Shown here one piece after another: positions 52,323-62,463 of a DNA stretch of 64,000 nt. Every line of letters begins with the position of its first letter. Positions within the stretch are counted from its first letter, which is position 1. Under the pieces are notes generated by a model that was not told where the DNA came from, did not search any database, and saw only the letters and a list, made by a program, of their open reading frames with translations. The stretch comes from Paenibacillus_V sp046244365 (GTDB taxonomy: Bacteria; Bacillota; Bacilli; Paenibacillales; NBRC-103111): the NCBI RefSeq assembly GCF_046244365.1, contig NZ_CP176395.1, positions 8,246,001-8,310,000 on the forward strand, read 5' to 3'. The position numbers and the translations under genes are program-made.

Positions 52323-55300
52323 CTATGAGCCCGCTTCTTCCGCGCCCACAGCGCCGGCGGCAGGAAGGCTGACCGACATGTCCTGAAGCATAAATTCGTC
52401 CATGTAGACATCCGTCCCTGACCCTGCGCCGGAGGAAAGCATGAAATGCGTCACGATCGGCCCCGGATGAGCTGCCGGAATTTGCCCTTTATAGGCGCCG
52501 TTCACATAGACGCCGGCCGAAGACGTATCCAGATCGAACTCCACCCGAATCTCGTTCCACTGCTGGAGCGGAAGCGTCGTGGCCGTAGGCAGGCTTTGGA
52601 ACGAACTGCTAGCCAACAGCAGCGTTTTGACCGTCATCAGGTTCTTCGTTTCGTTGACGAATGTAAAACTCGTATCCGGGAAGCTTTGGTGAACCTTCAC
52701 GTACCGGGCGTTCACGGACATGCCGCCGATGGTGATCGTACCGTTCGATTTGGCATACGTCCAGCCCGTTACCGGCACCCAATCGCCTGTATTCGTCTGG
52801 CTCGCGTAAACGGTTAAATCGCTCGCCGTCAAACGGGTTGCGGAGTCGTTGTCGTGCAGCTTGATTTCATTGATCGTTTCCGTCTTGCCCAGATCGACGC
52901 CGATGCTGCGGTCTTTGTAATCGAAGCCGAAAAGGCCGGTATAGCCGAAGCCGCTCAAATTTCCGGTGGCCGGGCTTGTATCGTTGGTCAGGAACCCCGT
53001 CGTTTGGCCATGCTCCAGCGTCTTGACCGTCATTATATCCTGCGTTTCATTGCTGAACGTAAAGCTTGTGTCGTTATAGTTCTGGTGGACCTTCACGTAT
53101 CTCGCCTGCACGGACAAACCGCCTATCGTGATCGTTCCGTCCGTCTTGCCGAAGGTCCAGCCGCTCACCGGCACCCAATCACCCGCGTTCTTATCGCTCA
53201 CATACACGGACAAGTCGCTTGACGTAAGGCGGCTCGTACTGTCCGTATCCCACAGCTTGATCTCCTTAACCGTCTCCACGCCCCCGAGATCGGTTCCGAT
53301 GCTCCGCTTCTTATAGTCGAAGCCAAATGCGCCGGTATAGCCAAAATTGCTGAGATTCCCTGCAGCCGGATTAACATCGTCGATCAGAAAGCCGGTCAGT
53401 CTTGAAGGCTCCGCCGTCTCCGCATCGATCATATCCTGCATGCCGTTCACGAAGGTATAGGAAGTATCCGCAAAGTTCTGATGAACCTTCACATACCGCG
53501 TATTGACGGAAAGCCCGCCGATCGTAATGGTTCCGTTCGATTTCGAGACCGTCCAGCCAGTAACGGGCAGCCAATCACCTTGGTTCGTATTGCTTACATA
53601 GACCGACAGGTTGCTTGCGGCTATCCGGTTGCTTGCATCGTTGTCGAAAAGCTTGATTTGCTTCAAGCGCTCCACTCGGCCTAAATCGAGGCCCAGGCTG
53701 CGGCTTTTATAGTCAAATGCGAACAGTCCGGTATTCCCGAAATCCACCAAATTGCCGGAGGCGGGACTCGTATCGTCGGTCAGAAAGCCCGCCCGCCGGT
53801 TATACGGCATAGACGCGCTCGAATACTTCAACGCCCCGTCAGGCGCCACCTGAAGCGTAAAGGCAGTACCCGCCGCGTTCCAATGATTCGAGAAGCCTTC
53901 CTGCAAAGACATATAGAGACTATTCCCGAAGCTTTGGCCATATAAGGAAAAGCGGACGCTCCCTTTGCTCGTGCCGGGAAAGAGCCGCGAAGCAGCCGTA
54001 ATGGCGGTGTTGTCGAGGTTATCGTAAATACGGAGCGACCTTCCCCCCTGCTTGGCTTGCGTCCCGCTCGTCGCAACGCTTCCGGCGCTCGTCGTTTGCC
54101 ACCAATAATCGTTTGCCACGCCGCTGCCGTTGACCGTCCCGCTCTTCTCGTATTCAAAATCGTCAAGCGCCCCGTGACTGCGGTACAAAAACCGGGAGAA
54201 GTCCTCCACGCGAAGCGAGCCGGTCACGCCGCCCCCGGACCAGGAGAACAGATACGCATCGTCGCCGGCGGGAACCTTATCCGATTCCACCGCGGCGAGC
54301 CTATCGGCATTCGAATACCAGCCCGGCGCAGAAAGCCTCGTTCGGCCGAACACATCGCGATAGCCTTTCCAGGTGAGCGTCTCGTCGTCGCTATAGGCCA
54401 CCGTCAGATTGTTCCGGTAATAGCTGCTTGCGCCCATGGCATTATGCCCCGACCAGTTGAGCAAAATATTGCCGTCCGAAGCGCGGCTCATGGCCGGAAA
54501 CGTATTCGAGCTTAAAATATCGCTATCCTGGATCGGCGACCAGGTAGCCCCGTGATCGGTCGACACGCTTACGCCCAGCACGGTATTGTCTCCCCTTTGC
54601 TGGCGCGCGAATATTTTGACCGTGCCGTCCGCGAGCTCGACCATCGCCGTTTCCGAGACGCCCCCTTCTCCGCCGCTCGAGGCGATTGTCAGATCGGATG
54701 CGCTTTTCGTCCAGGTAGCCCCGTTATCGTCCGAGTAAGCGACGCCGGCTCCGAATGTGCCGTCATTGCCGAGCACGAAACCGAACGTAACGGCAAGGCG
54801 CCCCGTGCTCAATCGAATCGGGTTCGTGTAGGTAACCGCGTAGTTGACCGGATTGCCCAGGGAAGATACCATGCCGGATATCGGGACGGGCGTTCCGAAC
54901 ACAGGCTTATGGCCGCTAAAACCGGTCGATTTCACGTAGAACATGTCGCTGCGGCAGACGGAAGGGTTGAGGCAGCTGTTCACCCCGTCCCATACGCCGA
55001 AGTAATAGTAGGAGTAAAAGAGAACGTGCACTTCTCCCGTCGCAGGATCGACATAGGCCCCTCCGGGGCTGTCGAGCGAAACCCCGGCGCGGCCGCCCGG
55101 CGAGATCAGCGGTTCCGGAGCCGTCCAGGTTCGTCCGTCATCCGACGAAAACCTTGCGTAAATGCCCGTCGTTTTATCCGTTTGGGCCATCAGCATTAAG
55201 GTTCCGTCCTTGAGCCGAACCGGCTTGATGTTAGCGCCGAACGTCGACGTCCCCTGGTTGACCAGCGTTTTGTTGCCGTACTCGACCTGAAGCGCTTCCT

Positions 55301-56159
55301 GGCCGCCGCCGACGAACGCTGCCGACGGATTGCCGTAATAGAGGTATATCGTCTTGGAGGCTAATGCCTGCATGTCGGGAATGCGTACATAAAAACCACT
55401 GCCGTCCATGTAATAAGGCAGCTCTTTGCCGTCAGCACCGGCAAACCGGACGTCGCGATAGTCGGCCTGCATTTTGCCTGCCGCAATCAAGGCGGACACG
55501 CCAAGAGAAGCTTTGCCGAGATAGACGGCGCGGTCGTAGATCGTTTGGTTATTCGGGTTCGATACCGTCACCGGCTTGCGGTACAACCAGCCGCTTCCCC
55601 CGTTAGCCGTCCAGCGTCCGGGAGGTTCGTTCGAAACCTTAAGCATGCTTTGCAGATTGGAGCCGCCGAATTCGGCATTCGTATCGTCAAAATGGCTGTG
55701 TACCTTCACGTAGCGCGCCGATGCCGAAATATTGTATAGGATAAGCGTATTGCCCAGCTTCCGAAAATCCCAATCCGCAACCTTCGTATACGAAACATTA
55801 TCCGGACTTATATAAAGCGACAAATCGGCTTTCTCCACCCGGCTCTTATTGTTCGCTGCATAAAGTTCAATTGTATTGAACGCCTGCATGGAGCCCAGGT
55901 CCGCTCCGATGCTGTTCAAGCCGCTGTCCAGCGAGAAGCTTCCCGTCGTCCCGAAGGCGCTCAAGACGCCTGTTAACGGATTCGAATCGCCATTTACTCG
56001 CCCTATCGTGCCGGGCAGCACCGCGGAGCCGGTCAATGCCGGCTGCGGATCCTCAGAAGCATGCGAAACCGAATTGATTGTAAGCGATTGCAAAGAAATC
56101 GAAACAAACGCCAGGATGAAGCATAGCAGCCCCCGGCAGCCTTTCCCTATCCTTCTCAT
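52323..56159 (-). CDS. Secreted sialidase-like protein with four discoidin-like repeats
   Basis: The 1278-residue product starts with a signal peptide (cleavage near residue 34). Then come a discoidin-like domain (45-175), a DUF2341-type domain (190-290; GWLYRKPVTVSN), a six-bladed beta-propeller (300-650) with Asp-box repeats SSDDGRTWTAP, SDDNGATWTKS, STDHGATWSPI and SDDETLTWKG, and a LamG-like domain (about 660-1265). The LamG-like domain is split by three tandem repeats of about 131 residues (789-1180) of the same discoidin type as the N-terminal domain. Asp-boxes suggest sialidase or another glycan hydrolase. No cell-wall anchor is seen. GGGAGG lies seven bases before the ATG. It is the last gene of the block of importer and two-component genes. 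Confidence 0.85.
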   Translation of the reverse strand: MRRIGKGCRGLLCFILAFVSISLQSLTINSVSHASEDPQPALTGSAVLPGTIGRVNGDSNPLTGVLSAFGTTGSFSLDSGLNSIGADLGSMQAFNTIELYAANNKSRVEKADLSLYISPDNVSYTKVADWDFRKLGNTLILYNISASARYVKVHSHFDDTNAEFGGSNLQSMLKVSNEPPGRWTANGGSGWLYRKPVTVSNPNNQTIYDRAVYLGKASLGVSALIAAGKMQADYRDVRFAGADGKELPYYMDGSGFYVRIPDMQALASKTIYLYYGNPSAAFVGGGQEALQVEYGNKTLVNQGTSTFGANIKPVRLKDGTLMLMAQTDKTTGIYARFSSDDGRTWTAPEPLISPGGRAGVSLDSPGGAYVDPATGEVHVLFYSYYYFGVWDGVNSCLNPSVCRSDMFYVKSTGFSGHKPVFGTPVPISGMVSSLGNPVNYAVTYTNPIRLSTGRLAVTFGFVLGNDGTFGAGVAYSDDNGATWTKSASDLTIASSGGEGGVSETAMVELADGTVKIFARQQRGDNTVLGVSVSTDHGATWSPIQDSDILSSNTFPAMSRASDGNILLNWSGHNAMGASSYYRNNLTVAYSDDETLTWKGYRDVFGRTRLSAPGWYSNADRLAAVESDKVPAGDDAYLFSWSGGGVTGSLRVEDFSRFLYRSHGALDDFEYEKSGTVNGSGVANDYWWQTTSAGSVATSGTQAKQGGRSLRIYDNLDNTAITAASRLFPGTSKGSVRFSLYGQSFGNSLYMSLQEGFSNHWNAAGTAFTLQVAPDGALKYSSASMPYNRRAGFLTDDTSPASGNLVDFGNTGLFAFDYKSRSLGLDLGRVERLKQIKLFDNDASNRIAASNLSVYVSNTNQGDWLPVTGWTVSKSNGTITIGGLSVNTRYVKVHQNFADTSYTFVNGMQDMIDAETAEPSRLTGFLIDDVNPAAGNLSNFGYTGAFGFDYKKRSIGTDLGGVETVKEIKLWDTDSTSRLTSSDLSVYVSDKNAGDWVPVSGWTFGKTDGTITIGGLSVQARYVKVHQNYNDTSFTFSNETQDIMTVKTLEHGQTTGFLTNDTSPATGNLSGFGYTGLFGFDYKDRSIGVDLGKTETINEIKLHDNDSATRLTASDLTVYASQTNTGDWVPVTGWTYAKSNGTITIGGMSVNARYVKVHQSFPDTSFTFVNETKNLMTVKTLLLASSSFQSLPTATTLPLQQWNEIRVEFDLDTSSAGVYVNGAYKGQIPAAHPGPIVTHFMLSSGAGSGTDVYMDEFMLQDMSVSLPAAGAVGAEEAGS

Positions 56160-56292
56160 CGGACAACCTCCCAATAGTCGATACACGCATCTCACTGCTC
56201 AAGACGGGCTTATGCGTACCCGATCCGATCCGTCACCCGGCATTCCTTCGATACTAACGGTCAAGCTTACGGCGGGAGTTCGCTCCGCTCTC

Positions 56293-57024
56293 TTACGAGA
56301 TCATGGACTTATTGCGGTAATCCCCGGGATTGACGCCGGTATACTGCTTAAATTTCTCGTAAAACCAATCCATATCGTTATAGCCGACGCTCGATGCGAC
56401 TTCATACACCTTCATGTCGGTTCTCTCCAGCATTTCCTTGGCCTTCTCCATCCTGACGCGAAGCACATATTCATTGAAGCCGACACCGGTCTGGGTTTTG
56501 AACAAGCTGCCCAAATAGGCCGCATTCATGTAGAGAGAGGCGGCAATGCTCTTCATGCTGACCTGCTCGGCATAATGCTCCTTCACCCAGCGCTTCACAA
56601 AGTCGACGGCATCGGCAGTGCTTTCGTGACGCGTTTGAACGTCGCCGTTCTTCCGTTCCAGCTCCTGCCTCACTTGACGAAGCAGATGCTCTAGCTCCTC
56701 GGATTCCGCCGGCTTCAGCAGATAATCCTTCACTCCGTACTTCATGGCCGCCTTGGCGTTGCCGAAATCCTCATAGCCGCTCATGATGGCGACCGCAATA
56801 TCCGAAAACTCGCGTATCGCCGCAATCAATTCGATTCCGTCCATGACCGGCATCCGGATATCCGTAATAACCAGCGCAAAAGACTGTTCGCGAAGCAGAT
56901 CGAGCGCCTGCTTGCCGTTCGAGGCCTCTCCCGCAATGACAAACCCGGTTTGTTCCCAATCCACCAAATATTTAACCGATTTCAATGCTCCGGGTTCGTC
57001 GTCGACAAGCAATACTTTATTCAT
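56293..57024 (-). CDS. YesN-type response regulator (AraC output)
   Basis: The 243-residue regulator has a receiver domain with the acidic pair DDE (8-10), phospho-acceptor D55 (TDIRMPVMDGIE) and Lys in YLLKPAES, then an AraC helix-turn-helix domain (about 140-240; KVYEVASSVGYNDMDWFYEKFKQYTG). It is controlled by the YesM-type kinase whose gene overlaps it by four bases (ATGA). It probably activates the ABC importer and the sialidase-like gene around it. AAGGAGG lies seven bases before the ATG. Confidence 0.93.
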   Translation of the reverse strand: MNKVLLVDDEPGALKSVKYLVDWEQTGFVIAGEASNGKQALDLLREQSFALVITDIRMPVMDGIELIAAIREFSDIAVAIMSGYEDFGNAKAAMKYGVKDYLLKPAESEELEHLLRQVRQELERKNGDVQTRHESTADAVDFVKRWVKEHYAEQVSMKSIAASLYMNAAYLGSLFKTQTGVGFNEYVLRVRMEKAKEMLERTDMKVYEVASSVGYNDMDWFYEKFKQYTGVNPGDYRNKSMIS

Positions 57025-58808
57025 GCGGAGCCCTCCTTTCTGTATGAAGATGTCGAATACGGAATGTGCAAATGGGCGCTGGCGCCTCCTCCCGATTCGC
57101 TTTCGAGAAGGACGCCGTACTTAGGTCCGAAGCTTTGCAGCCGCTGATGGACGTTAAGCAGACCGATATGCTGCTGGCCCGAAGGCTGCGAGGCATCCTC
57201 TAGCCTTTGGCGTACCTCGGCCAGACGCTCGGGCGTCATGCCCGGTCCGTTGTCCGCTACGCTTAGCCGCAGCGTATGCTCGTCGGCCCTTTCGGCCGAC
57301 ACCGTCACCAAGGTTGCCGCTTCGTTCCGCTCAAGCCCGTGCACGATCGCGTTCTCGATCAGCGTCTGCAAAGACAGCTTCGGAATTTGCAGCTCCCGGA
57401 ACGATTCCGGCACTTCGATACGGTAAGAAAGCCTGTCGGAGTAGCGGAAAGCCTGAATTTTCAAATACGTCTCGACTACGTTAATTTCCTCCTCCAGCGA
57501 GACCATCCGCCCACTCTTTCCCAGCACCTGACGGAACGACTTCGCCAGCAGGCTGACGATTTCCGCATTGGCCCGGTCGCCCTTTTCCAGCAGGTTGCCC
57601 CGGATCGCGTTCAGCGTGTTGTACAAATAATGCGGGTTGATTTGCGTTTGCAGCGCGTACAGCTCGGCTTCCTTGGTCTTCAGCTGCAGCTCCTTGGCGA
57701 CGAGCTCCGATTCGTACACCTCGCGGATCAGCCGCTGCATCCGGACCACCATGCCATTGAACACATGGCTGAGACTGCTGACTTCATCGCTTCCCTTGAC
57801 GCGCTCGATCGGCTGCAGCCGGTCCATATCGGTCTGCCGCATTCTGGCCGATAATTGCCGAAGCCTGCGGGTAATTCGCCCGGAAACGAAAAAATTAACG
57901 ATCATAAACACAATGAGCGTCAAGAAGCAAAAAATAATGGAAGTTGTAAGCAGCGTCTTCGAACGGGCTTCCAGTTCATTAAGGGGAATCAAGGATGCGA
58001 CCCGAATCCCTCTAATGCTGCTGCGCGAATCCAATTGCTGCACGGTCAGCAAGTATTCCTTGTTGTCGTGCTTCACGATATGAACGCCGGGCGTTTCCGG
58101 CAGCTCGCTATAATACCAGTCGCGGTCGGCCTCCACCGGCATCCGCCCTCCCGTCATGCTGTCCAATACGGGAACGCCGTCCGGCATGACGATTAGAAAA
58201 CGGTTTTTCTCGCTCTCCTTCATAATCAGATTGTGCAGCTTCCCTGCATTCAGATCGATCTGCATAAACAGGCAGGAGCCTGCCGTCAAATGGTTAAGCC
58301 TTTGCGTCAGACGCAGCTGGCCCTGTCCTCCGCTCTCGGGTAGGACGCTCCATCGCCGCATCGAATCCCGGTTCGATCCGTCCGGCGGACAAGCGCTTGC
58401 CTCGGCGATTCCGTTCATGTCGGTCAGCGGCCTAATGTTTCCGACGTGAAACGTCGGATTGTCCGTATAGAAGTTGATATCCAGCATTTCCTTGGACGAC
58501 TGGATCGCGAATACCTGCGGCCTAACGAATTCGAAATAATCGTTATGCGCTTCGGCGTACGTTTCGAATTTTTTCTGAAGCCGGAGCTGAAGCACATCGT
58601 CCATGTAGACGTAGTCGGAAATTTCCTCGTACGACTTCAGCATATTGTCCACGTTCTCCGCCAATTGGGACAACGAGTGCGCCGCGTTTTCCTTCAGCAT
58701 GACGAGAATCGATTTGCGCGCGTAGCTTTCCATGACGAAAATAAGGGAAACGATCAAAATAACGACAACCGCTCCGTTCGTAATAAAGAGCTTGCTGCGT
58801 ATATTCAT
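57021..58808 (-). CDS. YesM-type sensor histidine kinase
   Basis: The 595-residue kinase has a membrane helix at the N-terminus, an extracytoplasmic cache-like sensor (about 30-280), a second helix (STSIIFCFLTLIVFMIVNFF), a HAMP region, a dimerisation segment QTQINPHYLYNTLNAIRGN carrying the phospho-His, and an ATP-binding domain (NAIVHGLERN, VADNGPGM). It phosphorylates the YesN partner. AAGGGGGG lies before the ATG. It is downstream of the binding protein gene, so the whole block may sense an extracellular glycan. Confidence 0.93.
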   Translation of the reverse strand: MNIRSKLFITNGAVVVILIVSLIFVMESYARKSILVMLKENAAHSLSQLAENVDNMLKSYEEISDYVYMDDVLQLRLQKKFETYAEAHNDYFEFVRPQVFAIQSSKEMLDINFYTDNPTFHVGNIRPLTDMNGIAEASACPPDGSNRDSMRRWSVLPESGGQGQLRLTQRLNHLTAGSCLFMQIDLNAGKLHNLIMKESEKNRFLIVMPDGVPVLDSMTGGRMPVEADRDWYYSELPETPGVHIVKHDNKEYLLTVQQLDSRSSIRGIRVASLIPLNELEARSKTLLTTSIIFCFLTLIVFMIVNFFVSGRITRRLRQLSARMRQTDMDRLQPIERVKGSDEVSSLSHVFNGMVVRMQRLIREVYESELVAKELQLKTKEAELYALQTQINPHYLYNTLNAIRGNLLEKGDRANAEIVSLLAKSFRQVLGKSGRMVSLEEEINVVETYLKIQAFRYSDRLSYRIEVPESFRELQIPKLSLQTLIENAIVHGLERNEAATLVTVSAERADEHTLRLSVADNGPGMTPERLAEVRQRLEDASQPSGQQHIGLLNVHQRLQSFGPKYGVLLESESGGGASAHLHIPYSTSSYRKEGSA

Positions 58809-58850
58809 CCCGTTTCCCCCCTTTCCGTTATTCGCTTGGAAGCTTACCGG

Positions 58851-60554
58851 TTACTTGAAATATTTCTCGTTCTTCTTGATATTTTCTTTCCAGAGCGCGG
58901 TATATGCCTCTTCGACTTTCTTAATGTCTTCTTTAACCAGCTGCGCTTGGAAAGACTCCCACTGCTTGTTGAACTCTTCTTCGTTTTTGCTGAAAATGAT
59001 TTTCGGCGATTCCTTCAGCCACAGCTGCTTAGCCCGCTCCGTAATTTTCGCGGCTTCCGCCTTCATGTCTCCGGATAGTTCGCCAAGCGTTCCTTCTTTG
59101 AGCTTAATTTTCGGCAGGAAATCGGACCACACTTCTTTGCCGTATGCCTTCAATACTTCATTCGTTCTTGCGTCATAGCCTTTCTTCACGGATTCCTTCG
59201 TAGTCGGCGTAGCGTAGTCGCCATCTGCAAGTCTCGTGCCGTGGTCGAGATAGAGCGACGTTCCGTAGAAAGGAGAAGCGATTTCCTTCCAGATCAGATC
59301 CGGGTTGGACGCTTTGTTCTTATCGAATTCGGCGTTAACCGTCCGTTTGCCGTCCTTCACCTCGAAGTGCTTGCCTTGAATACCCCAGTTGATCAAGATT
59401 TGTCCTTCATCCGAGAAAATATAATCGAGCAGCTTGATGACTTCCTCCGGATTTTTGGTTTTCTTCGAGATGACCCAGTTCCAGTTCGAACGAGTCAAAG
59501 TAGAAGTGAAGGAATTATTCGGTGCGCTGCTGTCGAACGTGATTGGGAAATACCCGAACAGATGGTCGACATCGCCCGAAGCCCGCATGACCTTCTCTAC
59601 CTCAGGCTGAGCCCACCAAGACGGGAAGAAGCCCGCCAAGACCCGGTTTTCCGTAATTTTCTTGACCGCCGCTTCCGGCTTGAGCGTGAAAAACTCTTTG
59701 TCCAGCATGCCGGCATTGTACATTTTGTTCAGGAACTGATAATACTTCTTCATTTCTTCGGTACGGTAAAGGTTCTGCAAGCTGTTGTCGGGACCGACTT
59801 TATATCCGCCTTCATTAATAATTCCGGATCCTTCAGAGGACGGGCCCGATAAATTTTCGCCCCCGTTCCCGTTATAGTTAAAGCCGGTGAACGGGATGAT
59901 TTGCTTGCCGTCGATCTCCGGATGCTTCTTGTAAAACGCTTGCAAAACCTCAAACAGCTGATCGAATGTTTTAATTTCCGGATAGCCGGATTCCTTAAGC
60001 ACGTCATACCGCACGCCGAAATTCGCTTGAAGCAAAGGCGAAGGCTCCGTTGCCAGCTTCGGCACGAACAAGGAATAGATGTGGCCGTCATTGCCCCTCA
60101 GCAGATCGAAATATTTGCCGTATTTCTCTTTAATGTTTTTGCCGTGCTTCTCGATCAGCTCATCCAGCTGAAGGATGGCCCCGGCATCCTTATATTTTTC
60201 CACGTAATCCGGTTTCAGCACGAGCATATCCGCCGGATAGTCGCCTGAGGCAAGCCACAGATCGAACTTCTGGTTGCGGTCCCCGGTTACGGTAACGGCA
60301 TCGAACTTCGTGTTCGTGCGTTTTTGCAGCTCCGCCATCACCGGATTGTTCAGATCCAGGTTCGGATACAGGTTGCCGAATTGGATATTCGTCGGCGCTT
60401 TGGCCGTCGGGCTCGGGCTTACGCTCGAACTCGGGCTTGTGCTGGCCCCTCCTGACTTCGTATCGGTTTCCTTAGTCTTGTCTCCGCTGCTGCAGCCGGC
60501 CAGCGCCGTAACGGCCAGCGAGGCGCTCAGAAAGTAAGCGACTGTTTTTTTCAT
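58851..60554 (-). CDS. ABC transporter substrate-binding lipoprotein (LplA type)
   Basis: The 567-residue protein has a lipoprotein signal ending in LAGC (lipidated C21), an Ser/Thr/Pro linker and a solute-binding fold typical of the LplA group (TNIQFGNLYPNLDLNNP, LWLASGDYPADMLVLKPDY). It likely binds an oligosaccharide, perhaps a product of the sialidase-like enzyme in the same block; that link is inference. It lies between two permease genes and the YesM gene. AAAGGGTGGG precedes the ATG. Confidence 0.92.
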   Translation of the reverse strand: MKKTVAYFLSASLAVTALAGCSSGDKTKETDTKSGGASTSPSSSVSPSPTAKAPTNIQFGNLYPNLDLNNPVMAELQKRTNTKFDAVTVTGDRNQKFDLWLASGDYPADMLVLKPDYVEKYKDAGAILQLDELIEKHGKNIKEKYGKYFDLLRGNDGHIYSLFVPKLATEPSPLLQANFGVRYDVLKESGYPEIKTFDQLFEVLQAFYKKHPEIDGKQIIPFTGFNYNGNGGENLSGPSSEGSGIINEGGYKVGPDNSLQNLYRTEEMKKYYQFLNKMYNAGMLDKEFFTLKPEAAVKKITENRVLAGFFPSWWAQPEVEKVMRASGDVDHLFGYFPITFDSSAPNNSFTSTLTRSNWNWVISKKTKNPEEVIKLLDYIFSDEGQILINWGIQGKHFEVKDGKRTVNAEFDKNKASNPDLIWKEIASPFYGTSLYLDHGTRLADGDYATPTTKESVKKGYDARTNEVLKAYGKEVWSDFLPKIKLKEGTLGELSGDMKAEAAKITERAKQLWLKESPKIIFSKNEEEFNKQWESFQAQLVKEDIKKVEEAYTALWKENIKKNEKYFK

Positions 60555-60617
60555 AGTCCCACCCTTTCGTCTCTTGTATTATATCATCCGGAATTTCCGG
60601 TAGATATCGTAAAATCG

Positions 60618-61508
60618 CTATTCTTTAACGGCGCCGAGCGTCATGCCTTTGATAAAGTATTTCTGCATGAACGGGTATACGAGCAGAATCGGTACGGTTA
60701 CCACAATCGTCATCGTCGCACGAATCGACTCCGGCGTCGTCATCCGCATCATCTCCGGATCGATCGAATCCATATTGCCGGCGCTAATCTGATCGGTAGA
60801 CTGCATCAGTATTTTCATAAGCTCATATTGCAGCAAGGACAAGCTCTCTCTCGTATTGAACAAGAAGTTGTCCATCCACGCGTTCCAGTGGCCGACGGAA
60901 ACGAACAGCGAGATCGTCGCGATAACCGGCAAGCTGATCGGCACCACGACCCGGGACAGCACTTGAAACTCGCTCGCGCCCTCCAGTCTGGCCGATTCGA
61001 TAAGCCCCTTGGGAAGCTCGTCGAAGAAGCTGCGCATGATCATTACGTTGAAGGCGCCGATCAAGCCGGGAATGATGTAGACAAGGAAAGTGTTCGTCAG
61101 TCCCAGATTCTTGATGAGCAAATAATAAGGAATCAGTCCCCCGTTGACGTACATGCTGACGACGATGATCGTATTCAGCGTTTTGCGGAGCACGTACTCT
61201 CTCCGGCTGAGCGCATAGGACACCATGATCGTGGCAATCAGCGACAGCCCTGTCCCGATCAGCGTTCGGGCTACCGAAAGACTGACCGAAGAAAACAGCC
61301 GCTGGTTCTGAAAAATAAGAACGTAATTGTCGAACGTGAACTTCCGGGGAAGCAGATAAATGCCTCCCTTTACCGTATCGATCGATTGATTGAGCGAGAT
61401 GGCCAGCAGATTCAAGAACGGATACAGCGTGGCCGCCGCCAATAGCGACAGCGCCACAAAATTGATCGCGTGAAAGGAAGCGCCGCCCCAGGTTAATTTT
61501 TCTCTCAT
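60618..61508 (-). CDS. Carbohydrate ABC transporter permease (LplC type)
   Basis: The 296-residue permease has six predicted helices, the loop IESARLEGASEFQVLSRVVV and the C-terminal KYFIKGMTLGAVKE typical of LplC. It pairs with the LplB-type gene upstream (25-base gap). The ATG at 61508 is preferred because AAGGGGGG lies seven bases upstream; the frame is open further upstream. Confidence 0.93.
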   Translation of the reverse strand: MREKLTWGGASFHAINFVALSLLAAATLYPFLNLLAISLNQSIDTVKGGIYLLPRKFTFDNYVLIFQNQRLFSSVSLSVARTLIGTGLSLIATIMVSYALSRREYVLRKTLNTIIVVSMYVNGGLIPYYLLIKNLGLTNTFLVYIIPGLIGAFNVMIMRSFFDELPKGLIESARLEGASEFQVLSRVVVPISLPVIATISLFVSVGHWNAWMDNFLFNTRESLSLLQYELMKILMQSTDQISAGNMDSIDPEMMRMTTPESIRATMTIVVTVPILLVYPFMQKYFIKGMTLGAVKE

Positions 61509-61533
61509 CGTGTGTCCCCCCCTTACCCGCAGC

Positions 61534-62463
61534 TTACAGAACATGGGACTGCCCCAGTCTTTTGGCCAGCTGATTGACGCCGAGCACCAGAATGATGCTG
61601 ACCATCGATTTGAACATGCTGATCGCCACGCCGTAAGAATAATCCCCCAGCTTAAGCGCATAATCGAGCGCATACAGATCGAGTACCTTCGAATATTCGA
61701 TGACCAAGGAGTTGCCGAGCAGCATCTGGGATTCGTATCCGGTCGAGATCAGATGCCCGACGGCCAGAATGAGCAGCATGGTCGCGGTTGGCAGCAAGGA
61801 GGGGAACGAAATATACAGCATTTTCTTAAACCGGCCCGCTCCGTCGACATCCGCCGCTTCGTACAATTCGGGATTGACCCCGGAAAGCACCGCCAAATAA
61901 ATGATCGTGCTCCACCCGAGCTCCTTCCATAAGCTGGCCAACGTATGGATCACCCAGAACCATTTTTCCTTGGACAGGAAATAAATCGGCTCCTTGATCA
62001 CGCCCAAGGACTGCAGCAGCTCGTTGAGCGGACCGTAATCGGGGGAAAGCAGGAAAATCATAATGTTGGAAATCACGACCCACGATACGAAATGCGGAAT
62101 GTAGGCGATCGTCTGAACCGTCCGCTTAAATAAGGTAAACCGGACTTCATTCAGAAGCAGTGCGAGCAGAATCGCGCATACGAAGCCGGACACCAGGCTC
62201 ATCACGCTCATCGCCAACGTATTGCGCAGGGCGTTGTAAAACTGATCGTCCTTGAACAGCTCGGCGAACTGAGCGAAGCCTACGAAAGGGCTTCCAAAAA
62301 TACCTTTCGGTATGGAGTATTTCTGGAACGCCATAATCCAGCCCCATAAGGGCAAGTAGCCGAATACGATCAACACGCCCACGAAAGGGACGGACATCAA
62401 TACCAGCTGATATTGAGAAATTAACTTTCGGAAACCGCTCGTCTTGCGCCTCGGCGTTTCCAT
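61534..62463 (-). CDS. Carbohydrate ABC transporter permease (LplB type)
   Basis: The permease of about 309 residues has six helices, the first near ISQYQLVLMSVPFVGVLIVF, and a coupling loop reading YEAADVDGAGRFKKMLYISF. It is the first gene of the glycan block. The start is uncertain: ATG at 62463 has no good binding site, ATG at 62529 has none either, while the strong GGGAGGG (62505-62511) would place an ATA codon at 62499 in frame. I report the ATG at 62463 as the conservative choice. Confidence 0.85.
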   Translation of the reverse strand: METPRRKTSGFRKLISQYQLVLMSVPFVGVLIVFGYLPLWGWIMAFQKYSIPKGIFGSPFVGFAQFAELFKDDQFYNALRNTLAMSVMSLVSGFVCAILLALLLNEVRFTLFKRTVQTIAYIPHFVSWVVISNIMIFLLSPDYGPLNELLQSLGVIKEPIYFLSKEKWFWVIHTLASLWKELGWSTIIYLAVLSGVNPELYEAADVDGAGRFKKMLYISFPSLLPTATMLLILAVGHLISTGYESQMLLGNSLVIEYSKVLDLYALDYALKLGDYSYGVAISMFKSMVSIILVLGVNQLAKRLGQSHVL

